Shown: positions 45,259 to 53,417 of the stretch, in pieces
How the letters are laid out: every line of letters begins with the position of its first letter
How positions within the stretch are numbered: position 1 is the first letter of the stretch
Origin: JAUVRX01 sp049664225
GTDB lineage: Bacteria > Acidobacteriota > Thermoanaerobaculia > Multivoradales > JAHEKO01
Reading direction: 5' to 3'
Length of the DNA: 64,000 nt
Assembly: GCA_049664225.1 (NCBI GenBank)
Contig: JBATEX010000190.1
Coordinates: 230,209-294,208 of the forward strand
The notes under the pieces: generated by a model
Told to the model about the DNA's origin: nothing
The model's input: the letters and a program-made list of their open reading frames with translations, nothing else
Databases searched by the model: none
Position numbers and translations under genes: made by a program

Positions 45259-46980
45259 ATGCATTACGCAAATCGACAACGCGTCCTCTCGATCACTCTG
45301 GCAGTCCTCCTGCCAGTGTTCTTGATCGTCGCAACACCGGTACTCGCCAAGAACAACGGAAATGGCAACGGCAGTTCCAAGCTGAGCGCTGTCGCCAAGG
45401 TCGCAGCCGATCGTGGCGGGAAGGAGATGGTGGACGTCATCGTCCAGTACGACGCCCCTCCAGGCCATTCCGAGAACGCTCATGCGGCTTCGCTGGACGC
45501 ACAGACGAAGCACGAGTACCAGCACTTCAAGATGAAGGCCCTGCGAGTTCCTGCCAAATCACTCCACGGCCTGGCCCAGGGCAACCGCGTGCGCTTCGTG
45601 TCGATCGACTCGCCCATTGAGACCTCCTCGCTCGCGGCCAAGCAGACTGCCAATCTGCCCGGTGCCAACGGCGATGGAATCCTCATGCCCAGCGGAGACT
45701 TCGCGATCGCGGTGCTGGATTCCGGAATCGATCACGACGATGTCTATGTCGACTTCCGGATCAACATCATCCCGCGGTACTACGAGTGTGAAGAGCGGGA
45801 CGGCAATGAATGCACGGAGTTGGAAGAGCTCAAGGACCCCTGGGGCCACGGCACCCATGTCGCCGGGACCATCAATGGTAGGGGTGGCTACTCCTATGGC
45901 TATCTGGGCGTCGCGCCAAAAGCGCAGATCGTCGACATCCGGGTGCTCGACGAGGTCGGCCGCGGCTACGTCTCCGACGTCCTCACCGGCCTGGAGGCGG
46001 TTCTGAAGTACCGCTCTTTCTTGAATATCAAGGTGGTCAACATGTCTCTCGGCAAGGCGGTCGAGGAGGAAGCGGCCAACGACCCCCTGGTGCAAGCGGT
46101 CGAGGCCGTTTGGGACGCCGGAATCGTGGTGGTGTGCTCCGCCGGAAACTACGGGCGAGACGGCAACTTCACGATCACCAGTCCCGGCAACTCGCCCAAG
46201 GTCATCACTGTCGGCTCGATTACCGACAACGGTACGGGCACCGACTTCTCAGACGACTATGTCTCGACCTACTCTTCACGAGGACCGACGCTCTTCGACC
46301 ACTACCTGAAGCCCGATCTGATCGCTCCGGGTAACCGGGTCATCGCCCCGACCGCGAAGCACGGAGCACTCTGGGGTGAGCTTCCCGATCGCCGGAGGTA
46401 CTGCACCAGCTCCTGTTCCGATGACGAGTACTTCGAGCTCTCCGGAACGAGCATGGCAGCAGCGATGGTCTCTGGCGCCGTTACCCTGATGTTGTCCGAG
46501 GAGCCCTACCTCAACCCGGCCAGCGTCAAGGCGCGTCTGATGCGCTCGGCCCGGAAGATCCCTGGCGATCCCACTGCCGTGGGTGCCGGCGTTCTCGACA
46601 TCGCAGCGGCGCTGGCTGACAACGGCGAGACCAAGAGATCGCCCAGCCCGAAGATGGCCCGCTCTGACGAGGGCCCGGTCATTCTGGTGGAAGACACGAG
46701 CGTGACCTGGTATGACGATCAGTGGAGCGCCGGTTTTCTGTGGTCCGACGGCTTTCTCTGGAGTGACGGCTTCCTGTGGTCCGATGGCTTCCTCTGGAGC
46801 GACGGCTTCCTGTGGTCCGATGGTTTCCTCTGGAGTGACGGCTTCCTGTGGTCCGATGGCTTCATGTGGTCTGACGGCTTCATGTGGTCGGACGGATTCC
46901 TGTGGTCCGACTCTGTGCAGGACGATGATCCTCTGCTCGGCATCGATGCCGCCAACGTCGTGCTGAGCGACGACAACTGA
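45259..46980 (+). CDS. S8 subtilisin-like peptidase 1 with WSDGFL array (divergent type)
   Basis: 573 residues from the ATG at 45259 (AGAAGG just upstream; longer frames cross the promoter). Signal peptide at about 8-30 (VLSITLAVLLPVFLIVATPVLA). A propeptide-like region (VDVIVQYDAPPGHSENAH...FVSIDSPIE) differs from that of peptidases 2-10. The triad is complete: Asp154 in AVLDSGIDHDD, His197 in GHGTHVAGT, Ser398 in GTSMAAAMVSG; the oxyanion Asn is in CSAGN. The catalytic core lacks the YYWDDPLNQAVMAAW block common to the others. The C-terminus carries WSAGFL plus nine WSDGF(L/M) units, then a short acidic end, GIDAANVVLSDDN. First gene of an apparent RpoN operon with peptidases 2 and 3. Confidence 0.92.
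   Translation: MHYANRQRVLSITLAVLLPVFLIVATPVLAKNNGNGNGSSKLSAVAKVAADRGGKEMVDVIVQYDAPPGHSENAHAASLDAQTKHEYQHFKMKALRVPAKSLHGLAQGNRVRFVSIDSPIETSSLAAKQTANLPGANGDGILMPSGDFAIAVLDSGIDHDDVYVDFRINIIPRYYECEERDGNECTELEELKDPWGHGTHVAGTINGRGGYSYGYLGVAPKAQIVDIRVLDEVGRGYVSDVLTGLEAVLKYRSFLNIKVVNMSLGKAVEEEAANDPLVQAVEAVWDAGIVVVCSAGNYGRDGNFTITSPGNSPKVITVGSITDNGTGTDFSDDYVSTYSSRGPTLFDHYLKPDLIAPGNRVIAPTAKHGALWGELPDRRRYCTSSCSDDEYFELSGTSMAAAMVSGAVTLMLSEEPYLNPASVKARLMRSARKIPGDPTAVGAGVLDIAAALADNGETKRSPSPKMARSDEGPVILVEDTSVTWYDDQWSAGFLWSDGFLWSDGFLWSDGFLWSDGFLWSDGFLWSDGFLWSDGFMWSDGFMWSDGFLWSDSVQDDDPLLGIDAANVVLSDDN
46723..46902 (+). repeat. Hexapeptide array, peptidase 1 (1 variant + 9 units)
   Basis: Ten 18-base units coding WSxGF(L/M). 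The serine codons in the first units alternate TCC and AGT/AGC, giving a 36-base higher-order period. Confidence 0.95.
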
Positions 46981-47076
46981 GACTGAAGGCCTGACTCGAG
47001 GAGACGCGCCATGACTCGCATCAAGACAGACTCCCGGGCCTCGGTTTCGGTCAGTTGTTCGATAGGGGAACTGACA

Positions 47077-48798
47077 ATGCATAAAACAATCACGCTCCTG
47101 TTTCTGGGCCTTGTTCTGGCCGCTGGTGTTGCGCTCGCTGTTAATGCCTCGCCAGAGACGCAGTCGGTCATCGTACAGGGCCCGAACGTTGAAACCGTCA
47201 AGCGGCTCGTTCTCGAGGTCGGTGGCAAGGTAACCCACGAGCTCGCCATCATTCGCGCTGTTGGTGCCGAGATGACGGCCGCGCAGCAGGAACGCCTCAC
47301 CGCGCTCGCCCCCGAGCTAAAAATCTACGGTGATCGGTCGGTCGAAACCAGCGGAAGACGTGGAGGCAAGAAGGGCAACAACAAGAAGGACGGTAGCGGT
47401 GATGATCCAACTGACGTGGTCGAGCCACCCGCCGACGACAGCGACGACCATTTCGACGATTGGTCCCGCCTCATGCTCGCAAGTCCACCGACACACGTCG
47501 ACCGCGTCGGCGCGACCCAGGTTCACGATGTGGGAATTGCAGGCTACGGAGTGACAGTCGCGGTCCTCGATTCGGGTTCGATCCCTCATCCAGGCTTGCT
47601 CAACGATGGCCAAGGACGATCCCGCCTTCTGGCCCATTATGATGCGATCGCCGGCAAGGAAAAGAAGGGGAAGGACGTGACTGATTGGCACGGTCACGGC
47701 GCCCACGTCGCCGGACTCGCAGTCAACAGTGAGAGGAACTCGGAGTCGGGGTGGTACTACGGCATCGCCCCGGAAGCCGATCTCGTCATCGTCAGGGCGT
47801 TCGATCCACTCGGCCAGGGCACCTATGCCGACGTCATCCGTGGCATCGACTGGATCGTCGCCAATCAGGACGCTTACGGCATTCGGGTGCTCAACCTCTC
47901 CTTCAGCGCCCCGCCCCACTCCTACTACTGGGACGATCCACTCAACCAGGCCGTCATGGCTGCCTGGCAGGCCGGTATCGTGGTCGTTGCCTCGGCTGGC
48001 AACACGGGACCCGATCCCATGACCATCGGCGTACCCGGGAACGTGCCTTACATCATTACGGTCGGGGCAATGTCCGACAACCTCTCCCCCAACAACCCCG
48101 AAGATGACGTCCTGGCTTCGTTCTCGTCGACCGGCCCGACCGTCGAGGCCTTCATCAAACCCGAGATCGTCGCTCCCGGTGGTCACGTACTTTCGACCAT
48201 GGGATTCCTCTCCATGACCGCCTTCTACCACCCGGAATACCACGACGGGGGCTTCTACTTCGTCATGTCGGGCACCTCGCAGGCGACGGCCATCGTCTCC
48301 GGCATTGCCGCTTTGATGCTCCAGGCCGACCCGTCCCTGACTCCGGACGAGGTCAAGTGCCGGCTTATGGCTTCGGCCCATCCGGCCGTCGATGACGCGG
48401 GCGGCTTGGCGTACTCGATCTTCCAACAGGGAGCCGGCCTGGCCAATGCGTTCGACGCCATCAACTCCACTGTCGGCAGCTGCGCCAACCAGGGTCTCGA
48501 CATCGATAGGGATTTGGCTGGCACCGAGCACTACGCCGGCCTGGCTCGCCAAGCCGAAGACGGCTCCTACTACATCGTCGGCCACGACGGCTTTGTCTGG
48601 TCCGACGGCTTCGTCTGGTCCGACGGCTTCGTCTGGTCTGACGGCTTTGTCTGGTCCGACGGCTTCGTCTGGTCCGACGGCTTCGTCTGGTCTGACGGCT
48701 TTGTGTGGTCCGACGGCTTCGTCTGGTCGGATGGCTTCGTCTGGTCGGATGCTTTAACCGAGTCCGCCGCCGTCAACCTCTGGGTCGAGCAGGAATAG
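47077..48798 (+). CDS. S8 subtilisin-like peptidase 2 with WSDGFV array
   Basis: 573 residues from the ATG at 47077 (AGGGGA 8 bases upstream). Signal peptide at about 1-24. I9-like propeptide SVIVQGPNVETVKRLVLEVGG...YGDR, then a Lys/Gly/Asp-rich linker. Triad Asp165 (AVLDSGS), His207 (GHGAHVAGL), Ser401 (GTSQATAIVSG). Gln replaces the usual Met after the catalytic Ser and the usual Pro is absent. The SFSAPPHSYYWDDPLNQAVMAAWQAG block precedes the oxyanion ASAGN. A Cys pair may bridge the C-terminal part (KCRL, SCANQG). After AGLARQAEDGSYYI comes HDGFV, eight WSDGFV units and the end NLWVEQE. The gap to peptidase 1 is 96 bases. Confidence 0.93.
   Translation: MHKTITLLFLGLVLAAGVALAVNASPETQSVIVQGPNVETVKRLVLEVGGKVTHELAIIRAVGAEMTAAQQERLTALAPELKIYGDRSVETSGRRGGKKGNNKKDGSGDDPTDVVEPPADDSDDHFDDWSRLMLASPPTHVDRVGATQVHDVGIAGYGVTVAVLDSGSIPHPGLLNDGQGRSRLLAHYDAIAGKEKKGKDVTDWHGHGAHVAGLAVNSERNSESGWYYGIAPEADLVIVRAFDPLGQGTYADVIRGIDWIVANQDAYGIRVLNLSFSAPPHSYYWDDPLNQAVMAAWQAGIVVVASAGNTGPDPMTIGVPGNVPYIITVGAMSDNLSPNNPEDDVLASFSSTGPTVEAFIKPEIVAPGGHVLSTMGFLSMTAFYHPEYHDGGFYFVMSGTSQATAIVSGIAALMLQADPSLTPDEVKCRLMASAHPAVDDAGGLAYSIFQQGAGLANAFDAINSTVGSCANQGLDIDRDLAGTEHYAGLARQAEDGSYYIVGHDGFVWSDGFVWSDGFVWSDGFVWSDGFVWSDGFVWSDGFVWSDGFVWSDGFVWSDALTESAAVNLWVEQE
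48598..48741 (+). repeat. Hexapeptide array, peptidase 2 (8 units)
   Basis: Eight 18-base units coding WSDGFV. Units 1-6 form two copies of a three-unit block in which the serine codon reads TCC, TCC, TCT, a sign of recent in-block duplication. Confidence 0.95.
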
Positions 48799-48854
48799 TC
48801 AGGATGAACGATCAGTCGCTCTCTGTCCACGAGTTTGAAACCGGAGGTAGCTTC

Positions 48855-51317
48855 ATGTTCCGCTCAACGAGGATTTGTTTGACCTCAGCCCTGGGCCTCT
48901 TCGTCATGCTCTGCGCAACCGCGGCCTTGCAACCGCAGGCGCTCCTGGCTGACAGCCCATCAACGGCTGGCCGCTACATTGTCCAGGGCAGCAATCTCGA
49001 TGCCGCCCGATCGGCGGTCGAGCAGGTAGGTGGCCAAGCCACCCACGAACTGGAGATCATCGGCGCAGTGGCTGCGACTCTGTCAGCGACTCAGGTCGCT
49101 GATCTCGAGGCGATGACTGCCTTCACTCGGGTATTCCCCGACTCTTCAATACAGGTCGCTTCTACCACTTGCACAGTGGTCGGCAGCTCAGACCTGGTCT
49201 TCGACGGCAGGAAGGTTCGCTGGTATCTCACCAATGCCGGTGGCGAAACCGCCCTGATCGACTCGATCGAAGTCAGCTGGCCTGACGGCATGCGCAAGCT
49301 CAAGAAAGTCAAAGTGCGCGGTTCGGACATCTACACGGAAGCCCAGGTTCCACCTTCAGCCACGATCACTTCCGGCTGGCGGAGCGACACCAGCCGCAGG
49401 CAGATCGCGCCCGGTGCCACGGACGAGATCTTCTTCGAGTTCGAGAGCAACGCCATCGTCGATCCCGGGATCTATTCGTTCTCAGTCGGCTTCGCCCAGG
49501 GCTGCTCGGTAGGATTCGACCCGGCCGGTAGCGATGGGGGTGGAGACGACGGTAGCGCAGGTGATGAGAGCAGTGATCGTCCACCGCCGACCGAGTGCCT
49601 CGTGAGCGGTGAGAACACTCTCGACTTCGACAAGAACAAAGTCGAATGGACCCTGACGAACAATGGTGCCACGGCAGCGCGCCTGGAGCGCATTCAGATC
49701 ATCTGGCCGGGTAACGCCAAGGGCTTGAAGAAGGTCAAGTTCGGCTCGGACATTTTTCAGGGCCTGATCCTGGCACCGACCGCTACGATAGATTCGGGTT
49801 GGAGAGGCTCTGAGGGCGATCGCGAACTGGCGGGACAAGACTCGGAGGTCCTGAAGTTCGAGTTCGAGAGCACAGCGGTGTCGGATCCCGGGAAGTACAC
49901 CATCGAACTGGACTTTGCCGACGGTTGCACCCTCGAATATGCGGCCGCGGGCGTGCTCGAGGACAGCCACCCCACCCTGGCGACCCATTACCCCTCGCTG
50001 ATTGGCGCCGACCAGCTGCACTCCGAGGGCATCACCGGTCGTGGCGTCACGGTGGTCTTCCTCGACACGGGCAACTCGCTGGTGTCGAGCACCATCCACT
50101 ACAACGCCGACAGTCAGTGGCGCTATCTCGCCCAGTACAGTGCCACCGGCGACTATCTCAACGAGTATGGTGACCCGTTCTTCGGTCAGACCGGTCAAGA
50201 CGTCATGGGCCACGGTAGTCACCTCATCAGCGCGGCGCTGAGTGCCAAGTCCACATCCGATGGCAAGTACAACGGTGTAGCCCCAGGTGCCGATCTGGTG
50301 ACGATTCGAGCCTTCGGCGGCGACGGCTCCGGCTTCTACTCCGATGTCATACGCGGTATCGACTGGGCGGTGCAAAACAAGGATCGCTATGGCATCCGGG
50401 TCTTGAACATGTCGTTCAGTGCCACGCCGGTGTCGTACTACTGGGACGACCCCCTGAACCAGGCCGTGATGGCCGCCTGGCAGGCTGGCATCGTCGTCGT
50501 GGCCTCGGCCGGCAATGGCGGCCCCGACCCCATGACCATTGGCGTTCCCGGAAATGTCCCCTACATCATCACTGTTGGTGCAATGACCGATCGTCATACA
50601 CCAAGCGTCGTCGAAGACGATCATCTAGCCTCGTTCTCCTCGACAGGTCCGACGCTCGAGGGATTCGTCAAACCCGAGGTCGTAGCACCGGGGGGTCACA
50701 TCCTCGGCATGATGGGGTGGTACACCACCATCGGCGAGGATCACCCGGAGTATCGAGTGGTCTACCCCTACTACTCGATGTCGGGCACCTCTCAGGCTGC
50801 CGCAATCACGAGTGGTGTGGTGGCCCTCATGCTGCAGGCGGATCCCGGTCTGACTCCCGATGAGGTCAAATGTCGATTGATGGCCTCGGCGCGACCGGCA
50901 GTCGAGGCCGACAGCACTCTGGCGTACTCGGTCTTCCAGCAGGGTGCGGGTCTGGTCAACGCCTACGACGCGGTCTACGCCACCGACAGCGGCTGCGCCA
51001 ACCGTGGGATCGATATCGGTCTCGACCTGGCCGGTGATCAGCATTTCCGCGGCCGTGCCAACCTCTGGCCCGATGGCACCTACTATCTGGACGGTCTCGA
51101 GGGCGACGGATTCTTCTGGTCCGATGGTTTCCTTTGGTCGGACGGCTTCCTGTGGAGCGACGGCTTCCTGTGGAGCGACGGCTTCCTGTGGAGCGATGGC
51201 TTCCTCTGGAGCGACGGCTTCCTCTGGAGCGATGCTTTCGTCCTGTTCAACGGCTTCCTCTGGTCGGACTCTCTGACCGAGACAATGTCGGTGAACGTCT
51301 GGGTCGAGCAGGAATAG
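48855..51317 (+). CDS. S8 subtilisin-like peptidase 3 with two inserted beta domains and WSDGFL array
   Basis: 820 residues from the ATG at 48855 (GGAGG 7 bases upstream). Signal peptide at 1-32, I9-like propeptide YIVQGSNLDAARSAVEQVGG. Two related domains of about 115 residues then precede the catalytic core. Both contain a Cys-led first strand, WxLTNxGxxxxxIxxIxxxWP, LKKVKxxGSDI and a DPGxYxxxxxFAxGC end. Triad: VVFLDTGNS, MGHGSHLIS, GTSQAAAITSG. The tail RGRANLWPDGTYYLDGLEGDGF leads into six WSDGFL units, an AFVLFNGFLWSDS spacer and NVWVEQE. Similar inserted domains are in peptidase 6. Confidence 0.93.
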   Translation: MFRSTRICLTSALGLFVMLCATAALQPQALLADSPSTAGRYIVQGSNLDAARSAVEQVGGQATHELEIIGAVAATLSATQVADLEAMTAFTRVFPDSSIQVASTTCTVVGSSDLVFDGRKVRWYLTNAGGETALIDSIEVSWPDGMRKLKKVKVRGSDIYTEAQVPPSATITSGWRSDTSRRQIAPGATDEIFFEFESNAIVDPGIYSFSVGFAQGCSVGFDPAGSDGGGDDGSAGDESSDRPPPTECLVSGENTLDFDKNKVEWTLTNNGATAARLERIQIIWPGNAKGLKKVKFGSDIFQGLILAPTATIDSGWRGSEGDRELAGQDSEVLKFEFESTAVSDPGKYTIELDFADGCTLEYAAAGVLEDSHPTLATHYPSLIGADQLHSEGITGRGVTVVFLDTGNSLVSSTIHYNADSQWRYLAQYSATGDYLNEYGDPFFGQTGQDVMGHGSHLISAALSAKSTSDGKYNGVAPGADLVTIRAFGGDGSGFYSDVIRGIDWAVQNKDRYGIRVLNMSFSATPVSYYWDDPLNQAVMAAWQAGIVVVASAGNGGPDPMTIGVPGNVPYIITVGAMTDRHTPSVVEDDHLASFSSTGPTLEGFVKPEVVAPGGHILGMMGWYTTIGEDHPEYRVVYPYYSMSGTSQAAAITSGVVALMLQADPGLTPDEVKCRLMASARPAVEADSTLAYSVFQQGAGLVNAYDAVYATDSGCANRGIDIGLDLAGDQHFRGRANLWPDGTYYLDGLEGDGFFWSDGFLWSDGFLWSDGFLWSDGFLWSDGFLWSDGFLWSDAFVLFNGFLWSDSLTETMSVNVWVEQE
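51117..51224 (+). repeat. Hexapeptide array, peptidase 3 (6 units)
   Basis: Six 18-base units coding WSDGFL, followed by WSDAFV. Confidence 0.95.
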
Positions 51318-51375
51318 GAACCCCCTTTAGCTCACCCCCACTCCCTCACCACTTCCCTACTCACCCCGACCCTCC

Positions 51376-51400
51376 CGGCCGGCGAGCCTCTCGCCGGCCG
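51376..51400 (+). terminator. Conserved intergenic hairpin after peptidase 3
   Basis: Perfect 10-bp stem CGGCCGGCGA-GCCTC-TCGCCGGCCG after a CT-rich tract. The same stem stands after peptidases 5 and 8 with different loops. There is no strong T tract, so the exact termination mode is open. Confidence 0.6.
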
Positions 51401-51578
51401 CGCGCCTTCCGGGTCACCGCTTTTTTCCCGCTGTCCGTGCATTCCCTTCCACCGGGTTCTTTCACTGCCGCCACTCCTTCTCGAGTCGCCCGCCGGGCGA
51501 CTCAGCAACTTCCCTGCAAACCCCTTGAAATCTGGACTTTCGAGCTCTTGTGGCCGTTCCCATATTTGCATCCATCGA

Positions 51579-51594
51579 TGGTACGGCCATTGCT
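51579..51594 (+). promoter_or_regulatory. Sigma54 (-24/-12) promoter 2
   Basis: TGGTACGGCCATTGCT, with GG-N10-GC spacing, 66 bases before peptidase 4. AAGAAACGA begins 30 bases after its last base. Upstream TTTCGAGCTCTTGTGGCCG resembles the same stretch before promoter 4 and may be an activator site. Confidence 0.85.
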
Positions 51595-51659
51595 CTTATC
51601 TACCCGCGACCGCAAGCAGGGGAAAGAAACGAATGACCTGAAGAGAAAGGGACCTCGCC

Positions 51660-53363
51660 ATGAAGAACACAAAACTGAGTGCGATCGCACTCCTCTCAGC
51701 GCCGGTGGCACTGGGAGTGCTGCTCCTGCTTGGCGGCCCTGGCGCTCCGCAGCCTGAGGCGACGAACTCCGCTGCCACCGCCAGCTACATTGTTCAGGGC
51801 GCCGGTCTGGAGATCGCTAGGGCACTCGTGGAGAATGTCGGTGGCACGGTCACCCACGAACTGGGCATCATCCGAAGCGTTGCCGCCGATCTGACTCCCA
51901 AGCAGCTCATGGCTCTCCAGGGCACGGAGTACGGCCTGCGGGTGTCCGGCAATCACCCGGCCGAGCTCACCGGAAAGCCTCCCAAGGATGACAATGGTGG
52001 CAACCCGGCCACCATAGTCGAGACCTTCTACCCCACTCACCTCGGGGCGGATCTCTTGCACGCTGAAGGCATCGATGGCACAGGAGTAACCATAGCGGTC
52101 ATCGACAGCGGTATCTTCAACGACAATGGCCTGACCAAGAATGCCGAGGGCTTCTCGCGGGTGCTAGAAGCCTATAACGCCATCGAAGACTCCTATAACA
52201 CCGAGGAAGACCCTTTTGGCCACGGCTCGCACGTCACCAGTGTCGCCGTCTCGAGCCGCCAAGCAGACTCTGGCTCCTACAACGGCATGGCGCCGTCGGC
52301 CGATCTGGTCGAGATCCAGGCCTTCGACTCGACTGGACGCAGCACCTACGCCGATGTCATCCGCGGCATCGACTGGATGGTGGCCAACAAAGACACCTAC
52401 GGCATCCGCGTCTTGAACTGCTCCTTTTCCGCCGAGCCGCAGTCCTACTACTGGGACGATCCCTTGAACCAGGCAGTCATGGCCGCCTGGCAGGCGGGCA
52501 TCGTCGTGGTGGCTTCGGCCGGCAACCGGGGACCCAACGCCATGAGCATCGGTGTTCCCGGCAACGTCCCCTACATCATCACCGTGGGAGCGATGACCGA
52601 CAACTTCACGCCGGAAGACATGGACGACGACGTCCTGGCCTCCTTCTCTTCAGCTGGTCCCACAGTGGAGGGTTTCGTCAAGCCGGACGTGGTCGCCCCG
52701 GGTGGCCATGTGCTGGGCTTGATGAAGAACACCGCCCAGATCGCGGTGGATCATCCGGAATTCCACGATGGTGGCTACTACTTCAACATGTCAGGCACTT
52801 CCCAGGCGACTGCGTTTGTCAGTGGCATCGCAGCCCTGATGCTTCAGGCCGACCCGACCCTGACTCCTGACGAGGTGAAATATCGCCTCATGGATACGGC
52901 TCACCCGGCCAAATGGTCGAGCGGTGGCTACGCCTACACGGTCTTTCAGCAGGGCGCCGGTCTGGTCGATGCCTACGACGCGGTGCACTCCACCTCCCTC
53001 GGGCAGGCTCACAGCAGCATGGACATCGACCTCGACCTCGCCGGAGTCCAACACTACGGTGGACCGGCCGATGCCTATGAGCAAGGCAAGGGAAAGAGTC
53101 TTACCTGGATCTTCTTCCTCCGCGATGCGGATGGCGAGCCGATCGAAGACGATGGCTTCCTGTGGTCGGATGAGTACGTCCTGGAAGACGGCTTTCTGTG
53201 GTCCGACGGTTTCCTCTGGAGTGACGGTTTCCTCTGGAGCGACGGATTCCTCTGGAGTGATGGCTTCTTCTGGAGCGATGGATTTCTCTGGAGTGATGGC
53301 TTCCTGTGGTCCGATTTCAGCACCGAGGCGCTCTTCACCGAGAGTTGGGTGCCCCAGCAATAG
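51660..53363 (+). CDS. S8 subtilisin-like peptidase 4 with WSDGFL array
   Basis: 567 residues; GAAAGGGA upstream of the ATG. Signal peptide at about 1-30, propeptide YIVQGAGLEIARALVENVGG. Triad AVIDSGIF, FGHGSHVTS, GTSQATAFVSG. Distinct features: no Cys in the MDIDLDLAG region, and an insert LRDADGEPIEDDGFLWSDEYVLEDGF before six WSDGF(L/F) units, as in peptidase 9. The end is FTESWVPQQ instead of NVWVEQE. First gene of the second RpoN unit. Confidence 0.93.
   Translation: MKNTKLSAIALLSAPVALGVLLLLGGPGAPQPEATNSAATASYIVQGAGLEIARALVENVGGTVTHELGIIRSVAADLTPKQLMALQGTEYGLRVSGNHPAELTGKPPKDDNGGNPATIVETFYPTHLGADLLHAEGIDGTGVTIAVIDSGIFNDNGLTKNAEGFSRVLEAYNAIEDSYNTEEDPFGHGSHVTSVAVSSRQADSGSYNGMAPSADLVEIQAFDSTGRSTYADVIRGIDWMVANKDTYGIRVLNCSFSAEPQSYYWDDPLNQAVMAAWQAGIVVVASAGNRGPNAMSIGVPGNVPYIITVGAMTDNFTPEDMDDDVLASFSSAGPTVEGFVKPDVVAPGGHVLGLMKNTAQIAVDHPEFHDGGYYFNMSGTSQATAFVSGIAALMLQADPTLTPDEVKYRLMDTAHPAKWSSGGYAYTVFQQGAGLVDAYDAVHSTSLGQAHSSMDIDLDLAGVQHYGGPADAYEQGKGKSLTWIFFLRDADGEPIEDDGFLWSDEYVLEDGFLWSDGFLWSDGFLWSDGFLWSDGFFWSDGFLWSDGFLWSDFSTEALFTESWVPQQ
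53199..53306 (+). repeat. Hexapeptide array, peptidase 4 (6 units)
   Basis: Six 18-base units coding WSDGFL with one WSDGFF (unit 4). Confidence 0.95.
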
Positions 53364-53417
53364 CCTATGCGCTCTGATGAGAATAGAGATCAATCTTCCG
53401 GGCCGAGGATCGAAACA

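Noticed and set aside
45151..45260. Conserved leader could be a c-di-GMP or other riboswitch.
   Set aside because: The conserved block matches the sigma54 consensus exactly; no paired aptamer structure could be drawn around AAGAAACGR.
48855..51317. Frameshift or fusion artefact in the long peptidase 3.
   Set aside because: The extra length is two well-formed, paired beta domains that recur in peptidase 6.
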